DNA of 64,000 bases from contig CM055272.1 in NCBI GenBank assembly GCA_029237695.1, positions 38,220,901 to 38,284,900 on the forward strand. The letters run 5' to 3'. Source of the DNA: Conchocele bisecta. Its lineage: Eukaryota; Mollusca; Bivalvia; Lucinida; Thyasiridae. The position numbers and the translations under genes were made by a program. Under the pieces are notes generated by a model. The model saw only the letters and a list, made by a program, of their open reading frames with translations, did not search any database and was not told the DNA's origin. Shown here piece by piece: positions 20,330 to 31,964 of the stretch (its first letter is position 1; each line of letters starts with the position of its first letter).

Positions 20330-21000
20330 TGTAAGGACATTATTTGACTACACCATATATGATTACAGTGTATGATATTCCCCAGAAACTGTGCCCTTCA
20401 TAACTGTGATACATATACATACATATGCATTCAATATAGATTGCAGTATGACCGCATAATACATTTTTATAAAAATGTTCTTTCTATGTACCAAACAATC
20501 TCATGAATGACCTCAACATATGATCCATCATGAATTCACAACATACTGATCTCAATCGCATATTAGTTTAATATACATACTTATGTCACTCACAAATATT
20601 GAATCATTAAATCCTTCCTATTTACACAGTACATGTCTACCTGTATATGACTTATTGATAGCATAGGTTATCCAAACGCGATTGTATTGTTAATAAACAC
20701 AATATATGTCGTTTATGAACTGAGATGTAATGGTCTGGATGACACCATGCATTGAATTCGTAGAATATACAGTAAAGTGTGAATGACTCACAAATACTGG
20801 TCATTAACTTATTCAATATTTACTTACATGTCCTAGCACATGGATACCGGCATATGCCTACTTACATGATACTTCATCTAAAAGCTACTTTATTTTGGGC
20901 ATTAACAACATCATATGTAGTATATAAACTGAGATTCGATGATCATATATACGATATGTATATGTTATATCATACCCTAATTTTCAATTATTGATTATGT
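20330..21000. repeat. Diverged tandem repeat of about 200 bp
   Basis: Two to three weakly similar units: CTCACAAATATTGAATCATT (about 20590) and CTCACAAATACTGG (about 20788) head the units, and GAACTGAGATGTAATGG and AAACTGAGATTCGATG follow at matching offsets. No coding content. Confidence 0.45.
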
Positions 21001-22972
21001 CTCTTGCATGACTGACAAGCACACTCGCAGTGTCCATGTGCAGTGTTTCCAAGTTATTGGTATTCCATGTTCATGTTACTGTCGTCAATATTACGACTTT
21101 GTTAAAATAATAAATATGTCGATAAATACTTTTCAAGTATAAATGGTGGGAATATAACATATGCAAATGCATATCATTGTCTTCTTGGTAGTTGTTACGT
21201 AGCCAGCCATGTTCAAAATTCGTCAACTTCCATTTGATATGTCAATCGCTGTGCCTACCCTGTCGTGTACTGCATTAATAAATTGATTATCATTTTGCAT
21301 AGATAGATAGTAGGCTTCGTTATAATGGAAAATGACACACTATCCGCATCCGTATGGAATCTACCGGTATCTGATGGTTTCGATGTATGCAACAGACCAG
21401 TAACCAGACTTTTATGAAGCAATAAGTCAGTTCGAGGGATTGAATGGCCCGAGGCAGCTATGGGAATACGGGGCCATGCTCTCCCAGACAATTATGAAAT
21501 CCAGATGGTCTGAAATACCATTTTATATATTATCAGCAAAAACTGAGCACAAACATGTAATACGACACTCCTGCTTGCATCAATACTATAAAATGACTAC
21601 GTATTGACAATAATTGTTGTTACCAAACCCATGTGTAAGCCACTATATGTACAATTCGGTTCAGAAGCACAATAATTCTTATGTTAGTGCATGAAAGAGT
21701 GGACATCAAGGCACGACGAGCGAGGTTGGGGACGGGGTCGTTCCACCGCACCGACCCCCTGGTTACGGACCTGTTGCAACAATAAAATGCAATATCGGTG
21801 TTCATGGTCGTGTTAAAGATAAAATGCTAGAGTTCCGGTTTAATGTTTAATGGCTCTAAACGGACTATCGACAGCTCATTTCATCTGCATGGATGGAGGC
21901 GGGTAACTCAATATTTGCATACAATTTCCATCCAGTCCTGACATTAGACAAACAGGATCTACTGTTAGGTCTTCACCACAATATAGTAACTTAACCCCCC
22001 CCCCTCTCCCCATAAACGTAGTAGCATTACCACTGATCGTATTACTCTTATAACGGCGTTAGCAGGATTCAACTCTCGCCTATACAAAAGCTGAACGTGC
22101 GAATAAGGGCCAAGTCAGGGATATCGCGCTCCCCGGCAATTATCAACCCACCATCGTTAATTATATAATAAATTACTATTCATATGCTCCAAACTTGCCA
22201 CTGTAATTTATTTCTTTCCGAATACAGGTACAATGTATTAGACACGGGCACTATGTTGATTCACTCAAATGCATGAATACCTAGATGCAATTGTAAATAT
22301 GTTCCTGTTTCCTTTGACATTGTCAACATGTATTCAGAATTATGTTCCTCTTAAAATCCACGAGTTGCACCAATATTATAAAACTACTCAATATAGTAGC
22401 CATCTTGGTAACTAAAATGGTTGTCATAAAATATTGTGCTTTTGGTATGTTCGGAAACACTAAAACATTGATTTTATGGTGCGGCATATGTCGTTGATAA
22501 CTACCCTAATTAATATAGATGTGTCAGAATTGTATCCATGTTGATTTACATTTATTTGCGGCGACAGATAATTCGGTACAATTTGGAACACAAGCCTCGC
22601 ACTTTTAAAATATTACAAATATGATTTCCAATTATGTTTCATTTCTTTACTACTTTGTCGATCAACAGCGCCTGAGAACTGAAGCGATACTTAGCGGCCA
22701 TCTTGAATATTCCAACATGGTCAAATAATAGGTATATTAGATGGACTCATTCATTTTTGTAAAGAACACATTCAATAATAACAAAATGTCGATACCGGGC
22801 GGCCATCTTGAAAATCGCAAAATACTCAACGATTTGAACCACTATAAATTCGAATCGTTTAATATTATGTCCTAAGGAAGAATATTCAACAATTTAAACA
22901 ACTTTGTCTGATATTTGAAGCATGATATGCACGTACATGTCCATCTACTGATATAAAATATGTTTTTGAACT
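21001..22972. other. No gene recognised
   Basis: AT-rich. About 21960-22110 is related to 49695-49850 (both have GGATTCAACTCTC and CAGGGATATCG), so it is part of a dispersed repeat with a C-run at 21992. The rest is unassigned. Confidence 0.5.
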
Positions 22973-24256
22973 ACTTTTTGTGTATTGGCTTCCAAATGTC
23001 GTCTGCATTGTTTACAAACACGCGCTCTCTACACAGTACTGTCAGTGGACAACAATGTCAACAACGTAGCTCTGGATGTGTTATGTAGGCTATTATTTAT
23101 TTCATGTTTTATCCAGTTTTATCAAATTTGCGTAAATTTGTGGGACGAGTTGTGTAAGGTGCGTCTGTAAATCAGTTGGCCGAATACTGAATACATGATA
23201 ATTATTAAAAAAAACACATGTAATTGACAGCAAAATATTTACCTCGTATGTTGTTGATTCTTCACCAAACATATGTATAGTGACAGTTGATAGTGATTGG
23301 AATATTTGTTCAATAATCCAGTGAGCAAGAATTTCTTGAAAACGGCAACGGTCCGTCGGAGTGAAACATTCGGCGGACTGATATTTGCGTAATTGAAGAC
23401 AGCGTCTCGGAATTGCAATAAATACTCAAAATAAAAACATCAAATGATTCTGTAAACATTATTGTACAAATTTGAATTGAGGATATATGGTCTATTTTCA
23501 ATATTTATATGAGTTTGTCTCGTACTGCGTCCTATTTATTTTGTGTATGTAGTAATTGGGTTTACACATCTGTAATTGGCGTCTTCAGACCATATTGTTA
23601 TTGGGCTGTTATTTGTTAAATGTTTCGATCCAATGTAGGAGACTCTAATTTGTTGGTGATACGGCTAATGCGATTGAGTGGTTGTATTGGAGATAGCATA
23701 TAAAGAAAAAAAGTTAGTATTATACTATCATGGTGGTTCGTTGATGGCGTACTATGGCTAAACACGATTCTGGACTTAGTAGGTATGCGAGAAAAAGTAT
23801 TCCAGATATACTCCGGTGTGTGACTAAGGATATTCCACCCTCGTGGTCAGAATATGTCGTCAGAAACTCGGCAAAGCCTCGTTTCCGACAACATATTCTG
23901 ACCACTCGGGTGGAATATCCTTGTCACACACCGTAGTAATATAGAGAATACTCTTAGTCACACACCGGAGTATATATGGAATACTCTTAGTCACACACCG
24001 GAGTATATATGGAATACTCTTAGTCACACACCGGAGTATATATGGAATACTCTTAGTCACACACCGGAGTATATATGGAATACTCTTAGTATATATGGAA
24101 TACTCTTAGTCACACACCGGAGTATATATGGAATACTCTCTTAGTCACACACCGGAGTATATATGGAATACTCTTAAGTCACACACCGGAGTTTATATGG
24201 AATACTCTTAGTCCCACACCAGTGAATATGATGGATACTTTTTCTCATCCCTTTAT
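22973..24256. mobile_element. Large foldback-type element, copy II (single arm)
   Basis: Reverse-oriented match to 13085-14180. It begins ACTACTTTTTGTGTATTGGC and includes a palindrome at about 23800-23930 with GATATTCCACCC arms. It lacks the second arm that makes copy I a giant palindrome. Its end has expanded into the 33-bp array at 23943-24232. Confidence 0.75.
23943..24232. repeat. 33-bp minisatellite
   Basis: About eight copies of the unit CACACACCGGAGTATATATG plus GAATACTCTTAGT, nearly identical, with one internally shortened copy. The unit equals the terminal sequence of the surrounding foldback element. Identical units with no variable spacers exclude a CRISPR reading. Confidence 0.9.
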
Positions 24257-24277
24257 ATAGCATATTTGCGAATCGCA

Positions 24278-24480
24278 AAATATTCACCGATCTAAAAAAA
24301 CACGTTTTTGTCTAATTTCGTTCAGTATCTGGAACCGGGTCTCCGATTGGCTAAATCGAAACTGTCATGACGTCATTCAACCTATTTCGGGATTCCGGAA
24401 GACATAATCTGATAGTACGCGAACCGTGAATTAAAGACAATGGAATTAGAAAAAAAAAGTGTTTTTTTTAGATTGGTATC
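24278..24480. mobile_element. Small inverted-repeat element
   Basis: Ends GATCTAAAAAAACACG and GTGTTTTTTTTAGATTGG are inverted, with arms of about 35 bp. The interior is unique and carries a GACGTCA motif. Confidence 0.65.
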
Positions 24481-24794
24481 GGCCAAATATGACCGATAAT
24501 CCACGCCGGACGGCCTCCGATTCTGTGTGAGATGAAAACTGCGAACAACTGAATAAATGCTGGAAACAGCGATTTGAAGTGAGTATATTCACACACGTAA
24601 TACCTTTATCGATTGCCAGAGACAGAAGTCATACATTTAATCGATGTTTATTGTGTTTGTGCGAGTCGAAAAAGAGAGGTTTCTTTAAATAATGGCCATA
24701 TTCTTTATCACCTTTCTATATAGAAGATGGTACTGTACGATACCAAGTGGGTGGGGTAATGGGATTTGTTTAATAGGTATTATTTTGGTGTCAT

Positions 24795-24970
24795 ATGTCC
24801 GAGTCTTCCACCTGTGAGACAAGCGCGTGTAGGTTGAGACAAGGAAATCTCACATGGGCGTGACTATATGGATATCCCTTTCTCCCGGCACCTGGTGGGC
24901 TAGAACTACTACTGTCTGTTTCACGAAACCTTCCCAGATGGGGCAGCTTTCGTGAGACAGACAGTAGTCT
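24795..24970. repeat. Dispersed repeat plus hairpin
   Basis: 24795-24900 is the inverted partner of 12591-12712. It is followed by a 21-bp-arm hairpin, ACTACTGTCTGTTTCACGAAA paired with its complement ending at about 24970. Confidence 0.7.
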
Positions 24971-25034
24971 TGAACAGCAGTACTTCCCAAGTCCTATCTT
25001 ATATGTCGCTGTGGCTGGAGACATGTGTAGTATG

Positions 25035-25240
25035 TGATTTGTGACGAGTGTAGCTCCTGATCAAATAACACACACCTATAGCCTGATACTGATATATATT
25101 AGCTGCATGGCGGGTGTTTCACTGATGGAATGGCGAACAGCGTAGATTCCGATCAGACTGTGCGGATGCACAGGCGGATTTGGATCTACACTGGTCGCGA
25201 TAACCGTAAGCCCCATTTATTCAGTCACAGCGATGTGTGT
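25035..25240. repeat. Dispersed GTGTAGATCC hairpin repeat
   Basis: Contains GGAATGGCGAACAG, GATCAGACTGTGCGG and GGATCTACACTGG, then CCCCATTTATTCAGTCACAG. A split copy occurs at 28985-29060 plus 29350-29480, with fragments near 36290 and 46710. Confidence 0.7.
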
Positions 25241-28200
25241 CAGGTATTGCTATCTGTTCCACGTTTTGCTGCCGATGAACTTTTGGCCATTAAACACACT
25301 AAACATTAAAAATATATAAATGTAAGTAGTTTTTCATCAATGACAAAAGAGTCACCCTCCCCTAAAAATGTTATTTGGAAGAAATTCCATCAAATATTGA
25401 TATCATTGCACGTTATTGGTACAGTACCATTGATGTAACTAGCTGTTGGCTCATCAATCAACCGGCCCTATTAGCCCGAGCCCAGGTTTGAACCTTCGTC
25501 CGCCCAGTTGGGTGGTGGATGTCTTATATACTAGACAACCACATCAGTATTGGTAAACATACATGCACAGGTGGACGACTCGGACCTAGGACCCAGTAAA
25601 TGGCCCGTTCCAAAAACATTACCCCACCCACCTATGTACTATATATAACATAAATTGGTGGGTTGGGTGATTTTTCCCACATGTGCGCACATGCGTTAAC
25701 GGTATACAATCTACCAGTGTCCGGAGGACGAGCGGATAAAACTCTCGATAGTAATATTATCACGGCCCTACGGTACATACGCACCTACAAATGTAGTACA
25801 ATGCATTGTGTTATCATGAGTTCGTACAAGTGTTATCCGGTGTAAACACTATACGTGTACGTAAACAGTATACGTGTACGTGTACATGTACTATACGGTA
25901 TACACGCGAGCTGGACTGTATGCACAAGTAGGTCATGTTGTCTTTGTTTCTAATTGTTATCTATGTCGTTTAATTAACCACGGATTACTAAACGTGGCAG
26001 TAGAAAACTACGTACATGTACATACATGTAGTACATATAGTTAAGTGTCTTAATGCGAGACTCTCGTACGTCCATTTTAAAAAGGACTATAATTTACATG
26101 TATTTTTAATAGGTTAACTCCTAGTATAGCAGTCGTAGAGTTGGAATGTCAGCTATTAATACATTTAAAACTACCATTATTAGTGTCGAATTTGTAATGT
26201 TTCATTACTGAATTTTACTGAATTAGCACATGTAGACTAAGGAATAAAGCACACAGTCTGAATTATTTAATTATATATTTACATTATAGTTAAATATGTT
26301 GTCATACTTTCCCACAATAGTTAACTAAACTGTCACCAGACGAATCGCACCAGTTTAGTTGAAGGATACCTCGCAGACATCATGGCGACTTGTGAGGCCA
26401 TATAAAGTTAATGTATTCAATACAATTCGAATTTTGGAGAAAATATATGGCGGTGTGTGTGTCTTATTGTTTTATTTTGTATTAAATGTTGTTGAAAATA
26501 GTGTTAACAAACAATAGTTAACGAATTATCTTCAAATATATTCAAATGAAAAATAATATGACATTACTGTTTAGGGGCGTGTGGGGATTATATACAGTAA
26601 ATCATACACGGTGAAACTTTGTAAATTGAATATGTTGATGTAGCTGGGTGTCAGACATCACAATTGTGTCATAAATATTTAGTTATTTGAAAATATAATG
26701 GATTGATGGTGAACATCAATTTTATTTGTTAGATTAGATAGAAATATTTTCGGGTGAGCGCAGCCATATACACTTCCATTTGATTACAAATTGATTACGT
26801 CGTACAACAACAATGGCGCATTCTTAAGCTCTCGTGAGCTGTCTGACAATGTGACACATATATTTCCGGTTTTGAATTTCATGTCTGTCAAAATACAAAC
26901 AAAGGCGAACTTTATTTGTATACCTGTTTCTGATAATTATCAAACTATATGTAAAGTGTTCGAAACCACGTACATTGACTGTATATTTTGATCTGTAAAT
27001 ATTCTGTTCTGATGTTTGGTTTTCCTTCTTCCCTACATATGAAATATAGGATTTGACCATGTTAACCGACCGAAAATGACTTTAGCTGATGATAAGCCAT
27101 TAACCATCATACTATAATTAAATAATACGTATTAGTAATCTTGTGGAGCTAATATTGTTTTAGTACTTTCAGTACTTTGATCGCTGTATGGGCGGGCGAG
27201 CACAGCTTGTCCTGGCGATAACCAGATAACATAAGTTAACATAAGTTCAACTTAGCGGATCTTAACCAAATTCGGTATACATGTTTATCATGGCGATAGG
27301 AACAACCGTATTAATTTTCTAGTGAGTTATTCCCGCTTTCTTTACCGACTATGGCTCGGTGGGTGTATATATTGTGACATTCGGCACTTACTATTGTTGT
27401 TGTTTAGTTCAAAGGCACTTTGTGGCATGAACGACAAAAACCTCTTTAAATCATACCCAATGTTACTCCGATATTGAAGTCTAAAATATACGACATTCGT
27501 CATCTTTTCAAGCAACGGAAGTGGTACTACTTCTTTTTAGGGACGTATTATTTATTGTTATTGTCTTTACTTGAGTTTTTTCTCATATCACATTTTTACT
27601 AGGTTAGCTCCCTTGGAGCAACCTAGTATAGCAGTCGTAGAGATGGAATATCAACTATTTCTACATTTAAAACTACCATTATGAGTGTCTAATTTGTAAT
27701 GTTTCATTACTGAATTGTCTTCCCCCTCCTTTTTTTCTCCTGTTTCTATATGTGTGGATGTGGGTGGAGAAATAGTTTTTATGAGGTATATAGCTAGTGT
27801 AGCCCGAGATCAACCTGCACATTCCGCGAAGCCTGATTAGGGACTACGCTGTTTAGACATCCAGACAATGAAACATCCATCATGTCCTCTGCATACTATA
27901 TCTGCCATGATTAAATCACAAGGATGCGATAGCGGATTAAGATTCTTTTTGCTTCCAAAGTACCATAAGCCATTTTCCTCCAATGGCGGCTAACCATTTA
28001 CTACAATTGTAGCTATTCTCTATTACTTTCATATTTGACATGGTTGTCTTTGTACCTATATTTGTATAATATGCACCCATCCTGTACTGGATATACACTA
28101 ATAAAATACAGGTTTAATGATTGCATCACCTGGTGGTGGTGAAAAAAGTCAGTGTTTGGAACTGAATATAGGTCACACGACAAACATGCTAACCCCCTTC

Positions 28201-28570
28201 CCCAAAAGAATAAGTATGCTTAAAACTCATGTAAAATATGCAATGCATGTAACATGCTTGTGAAATAGATTGGCAACTGACCAGGTTCTGCAATGCCTAT
28301 ATTTTCTCTCAAAAATGACACCCGTACTAACAGTCATGTCGGGCATACACTGGCATACATATTTGCCTAATGCAACTCGGTGTACGTCAAGATAATATAC
28401 ACGGAACGTGCAGTTTACTTAGCTTCATGTCATGGGTATGTGGTCACGCAATGTTTAGTCGTCGGTTTCATTGTCTCGTCCTTTCATGTGACAATGCATT
28501 CGGTCTCTATGCTGTCTTCTAAATGCATTCAAATAACATACCCAACTGACTGACGAGTACAATGACTTAC
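25241..28570. other. No gene recognised; several dispersed repeats
   Basis: A block of about 110 bp at 26110-26225 (GTATAGCAGTCGTAGAG, AAACTACCATTAT, AATGTTTCATTACTGAATT) recurs at 27600-27718. A degraded reverse copy of the SINE-like family lies at 26955-27110. A block at 27190-27400 with CATGTTTATCATGGCGATAG and ATATTGTGACATTCGGCAC recurs in parts near 56440 and 59440-59710. The remainder is AT-rich. Confidence 0.5.
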
Positions 28571-28664
28571 CTGCATTGCATGAAATGGGATTTCGCAGTG
28601 TATTGTGAATTCGTGTACTAAAATCATACCATAGTCTAGTGTAATACATTTGAAAATACATTCG
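28571..28664 (-). CDS. Candidate exon, Cys-rich (apple/PAN-like) segment
   Basis: 94 bp open on the minus strand between a good acceptor (TATTTTCTGTAG) and a strong donor (CAG|GTAAGT). It encodes ECIFKCITLDYGMILVHEF followed by TIHCEIPFHAMQ, and ends in phase 0 with Met-Gln, as does the exon at 63402-63640. Spaced cysteines of the CxxKC type suggest an apple/PAN-like fold, but this is weak. Degenerate relatives lie near 42595-42650. No partner exon was found within several kb, so it may be an orphan or a relic. Confidence 0.4.
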
Positions 28665-28826
28665 CTACAGAAAATACGTCCGGTGATCAGTGTAGCTTCA
28701 ATGTATAATGATGTGCCTATGCTCAGGCTCAGCCAATCAAACTGTTTGATTGTCACTTGAGATTGCCAATAGGTGTCCAGATACGTAGACATATTGGTAA
28801 GATTAACGCAGTCGGTTGTGTACCAA

Positions 28827-28905
28827 GGACCCGTTTCACTAAACCTCGTTTAAGACTAAGAATTTCGTAAATGCAAAATTAAATGTTAGAATAACATTTA
28901 CACTC
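28827..28905. mobile_element. Fragment of the TTTCACTAAAC MITE family
   Basis: Reads GGACCCGTTTCACTAAAC followed by a diverged arm. It matches the end of the element at 39562-39844. Confidence 0.65.
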
Positions 28906-28984
28906 AGACTGAAAATCTGCATTGGTAATTTTTTTGTTTTAGTTTTTAGTTTTAATGGTTTTACATAATGTGGCTGTAACTGGA

Positions 28985-29480
28985 GAAATGGGGCTTATGT
29001 AATGTCTGACCAATGTAGCTCCTGATCAAATATCACACTCCTGCAACCTAATAATGAGTTCCCGTCAACACAGTGCGTATGTGCCGTGAAACACGGTGCC
29101 GTGAAACATTTTTGATATCCTGTCAATACGACCTAATCACTGCATATGAATATGTGCGGTGGCTGAGATTATATTTTTGCATTTCACAGCCATTTGTAGG
29201 TGTTGACGGGATAAATAGAATAGTAGGTTGGTGCTGTGAATGGGAAAAATGCCTGGCGCGGCAGAGTCTCGCCCATCCTGTTTCCTGAGCCTTGCCATAT
29301 ATTGTTACACATTACGGCACTAACCTACTATTCTCTATATATCGCTTCTTAGAGGCATGACGGGTGTTTTATTGATGGAATGGCGAACAGTGCGGATGCA
29401 CAGGCTGATCTGGATCTACACTGCCATGGTCACGAAATCCATAAACCCCATTTCTCCAGTCACAGACACATATAACGATG
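28985..29480. repeat. GTGTAGATCC hairpin repeat split by an insertion
   Basis: Left half 28985-29060 and right half 29350-29480 together match 25035-25240. The 290 bp between them contains a 125-bp inverted-repeat element (29213-29337) with AATAGTAGGTTGGTGC arms. Confidence 0.65.
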
Positions 29481-29798
29481 TGTGCATGTCGGTGCAAAAT
29501 GGTAACATTCGCACGATAATTTTTGTCGTAAGAAGTTTAATGAAATAGGCCCCGGCAACATATTGCAGTTCACAATGACTTGTTGTAATTAGCATTCCAC
29601 TGATACCCGATACCGTGTGTTGCATAGCATGGCAAGATTGTGGATGCGAACCAGTCATGGTCAAATATCAAAAAAAGGGACATTATGATATTTGCGAAGA
29701 GCGCAGTACCAGATCAGCCTATGCATCAGGTCAATACGTATCATAAAATATTGAACAGGGCGGACGACGTGTGAAATATAATTATAAACTGCACGGCA

Positions 29799-30138
29799 AC
29801 TGACCACCGTCTAGTTTCTGTTTAAGTACATGTTGTATAGACCCTGGTGCCTAAAACCAGATCCAAATATAACACAAATATTCACTGCATTTTATATGTG
29901 TATTTTGGAAAAGTATGTCATATTTTTGTTGAGTCGAGAAAACGTGTTTAGTATATATGTATTTACACACATATAACATGCAATTGTGTGTCAGATTTTA
30001 GGCACCAGATGCAATATATCATTAAGGTAATTATCGGCCACCACGTGATGGTCACTGAATACACAGGGTGTTAATCGAATTTATTTCATCCCATCATAAT
30101 CTTTTTAACGCGGTCAGAACTGACCACCGTCTAGTTTG
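29799..30138. mobile_element. 300-bp block bounded by 20-bp direct repeats
   Basis: AACTGACCACCGTCTAGTTT occurs exactly at 29799-29818 and 30119-30138. Inside, CTGGTGCCTAAAA (about 29848) and its complement (about 29997) bound a 160-bp inverted-repeat element. Confidence 0.6.
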
Positions 30139-31302
30139 CGCTATGGGGTGCCGGACATTGATTATTTAATCCCATTATTTGATCAGTGGCTAACTGGACT
30201 AACACAGACTGGCACAGTCTCACAAATCAGAGTAGATTCTGATAGATACATGTAAGCATAGCGAAACGCTTGTTGTATGTTTGTACACAATGTGGATTTT
30301 GATTACAATTGTAGCAGTGGGGGCAATCACAAGTACCCACACTAGATAAACTGGTACCAAGGCCCGCCTTGTCGGGACACGGCATTGTACTTAATCCGCT
30401 CATACACACGTGACGTGCTGTGAGAAAATGATCCAAGTGAATCTGCGACCAGTGTAACCAAGAGCAAGTAGTGAATCGACACAGTCCACCAGCGGCAACA
30501 TTGTTCGTTATGTCATTCATTCATTAGTATACAGACGGGCCATTTATATAAATACATTAATTGTGGTAACTAGAGTAATCCGGAAGCATTATTTCTTTAT
30601 ATGTACACTGGTCCAGTTTATCACGCAGCTGGCAGGTTTGTCCATGCTTAGTGTGTGAAGTGGGATAATCATTACATACTAGTGAGAGCATCAGTAACAT
30701 GTACCACTAATTGATACATAATGATAAAGACATCGGGCGGTTCAGTCCCAGTGTAGAACCATGGTCAGCTGTTGTCGTTTAACTTCAGTAACTTTGCTTC
30801 CAATAAAAAGGCGAAAATAAATGCGTGATTATTTGCAAACTGTGTAGTCCATAACTGACAAGTTCATATTGGGATATGCTAATGCTATGATAAAAAAGGT
30901 TTTGTCAACCAGCTGATTATTCAATTTATTATGCATGAACGGTCAACTAATGAATTCCCAATGACAGTTTGTGAATAAGTGCATTGCATGCAAAGTAACA
31001 CACATATTTTCATTCACATTGCACAGCATTCAATGTCCTCGAGCTAATGGGATGGTTAATCATAAGCATCAAGTCAAGTAGAGTTGTTTCGTAAATAACC
31101 GGGTATGGAAGGTGTTCGAACCAATTACTACCATCAATAACATATGTCCATTTGTATATTCAGGTAAATGTTTAAATGGCCATTTCATTTTGAAAGCAGT
31201 ATACCTATTTTAATTGACAATAAGCATTACATATACAAGCTCTTCTTTAAACCCGTTTTATTTAGCAGCGTCAATAATTGCAACAAAAGTACCAATATAG
31301 CC
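30139..31302. other. No gene recognised
   Basis: A Cys- and His-rich minus-strand frame at 30520-30230 has no splice-site support or recognised motif and is not called. The rest is AT-rich. Confidence 0.5.
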
Positions 31303-31520
31303 TTAAAGGTACATGCCCACGAAGTAGGCACAAAATGTTCTTTATAGGAATTAAATAAGTGTATAATTATGTCACTATTCCACCAGTTCTAAATATTACG
31401 AGTGCCCGCTATACAAATATAATAATTTATTAATTATCAATTTACTGTTAGCGACGCGCGGCGGTAACAGTCTATTTTGATAATGTGCGGGGACGACGAC
31501 TTTCACATCACGGCTTTGCG

Positions 31521-31534
31521 GTGCGCATGCGCAG
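31521..31534. promoter_or_regulatory. NRF1-like palindrome
   Basis: GTGCGCATGCGCAG contains the TGCGCATGCGC core bound by NRF1-type factors at many animal promoters. It lies 51 bp before the ATG of the short frame at 31585. Confidence 0.5.
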
Positions 31535-31584
31535 TATACAACGCGCGCCAGTAGGCTTCCCAATATGTAAACAAGAATATCAAC

Positions 31585-31677
31585 ATGTCGAAACGTCCAG
31601 GACGGAAATTGTATGAAACGGCGTCGGCCAAACAAAAGGCGAAATCACCAAATGGAAAGAGTTACGTGGAGATTTAG
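31585..31677 (+). CDS. Short open frame, possible first exon or transposase fragment
   Basis: 30 codons starting MSKRPGRKLYETASAKQKAK, basic and unrecognised, ending in a stop. A +1-shifted continuation (GDLDLDSNRDFSSKL) suggests a longer ancestral protein broken by a one-base change. It is preceded by the NRF1-like site. It could be a decayed transposase N-terminus or a captured host first exon. Confidence 0.3.
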   Translation: MSKRPGRKLYETASAKQKAKSPNGKSYVEI

Positions 31678-31964
31678 ATTTGGACTCGAACAGAGATTTT
31701 TCTTCTAAACTTCCGATACTTCACTGCGCATGTCAAAAATGTGATATGATTGACCATGTCACGTGACGCGTGTTGGTAAAAATAACACGAGGTCAGAAAA
31801 TACCATTTCTGGTCGCGGCATATAAAATGCGATTTAACACCAAATAACACGCGCCGTAATTAAAAATAACTCGTTAGTGGGTAGACAAATGGCTCATATA
31901 AGGCATGACAGAAAATGAAAAGTAGAAGTACAGTGTAACCTGCTGCGTGGGCATGTACCTTTAA

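Larger units (their letters stand above)
31303..31964. mobile_element. TTAA-flanked element, full copy with unusual interior
   Basis: Ends TTAAAGGTACATGCCCAC and GTGGGCATGTACCTTTAA, a perfect inverted pair. It is 662 bp, against 520 bp for the copy at 37684-38203. Unlike that copy, its middle (about 31490-31760) is GC-richer and carries a promoter-like motif and a short open frame. Confidence 0.8.

Noticed and set aside
23943..24232. CRISPR-like array
   Set aside because: Units are contiguous with no variable spacers, and this is animal DNA; it is a minisatellite.
30227..30520. Cys/His-rich minus-strand frame resembling a zinc-binding domain
   Set aside because: Cysteine spacing fits no known finger and no splice sites bracket it; likely chance.
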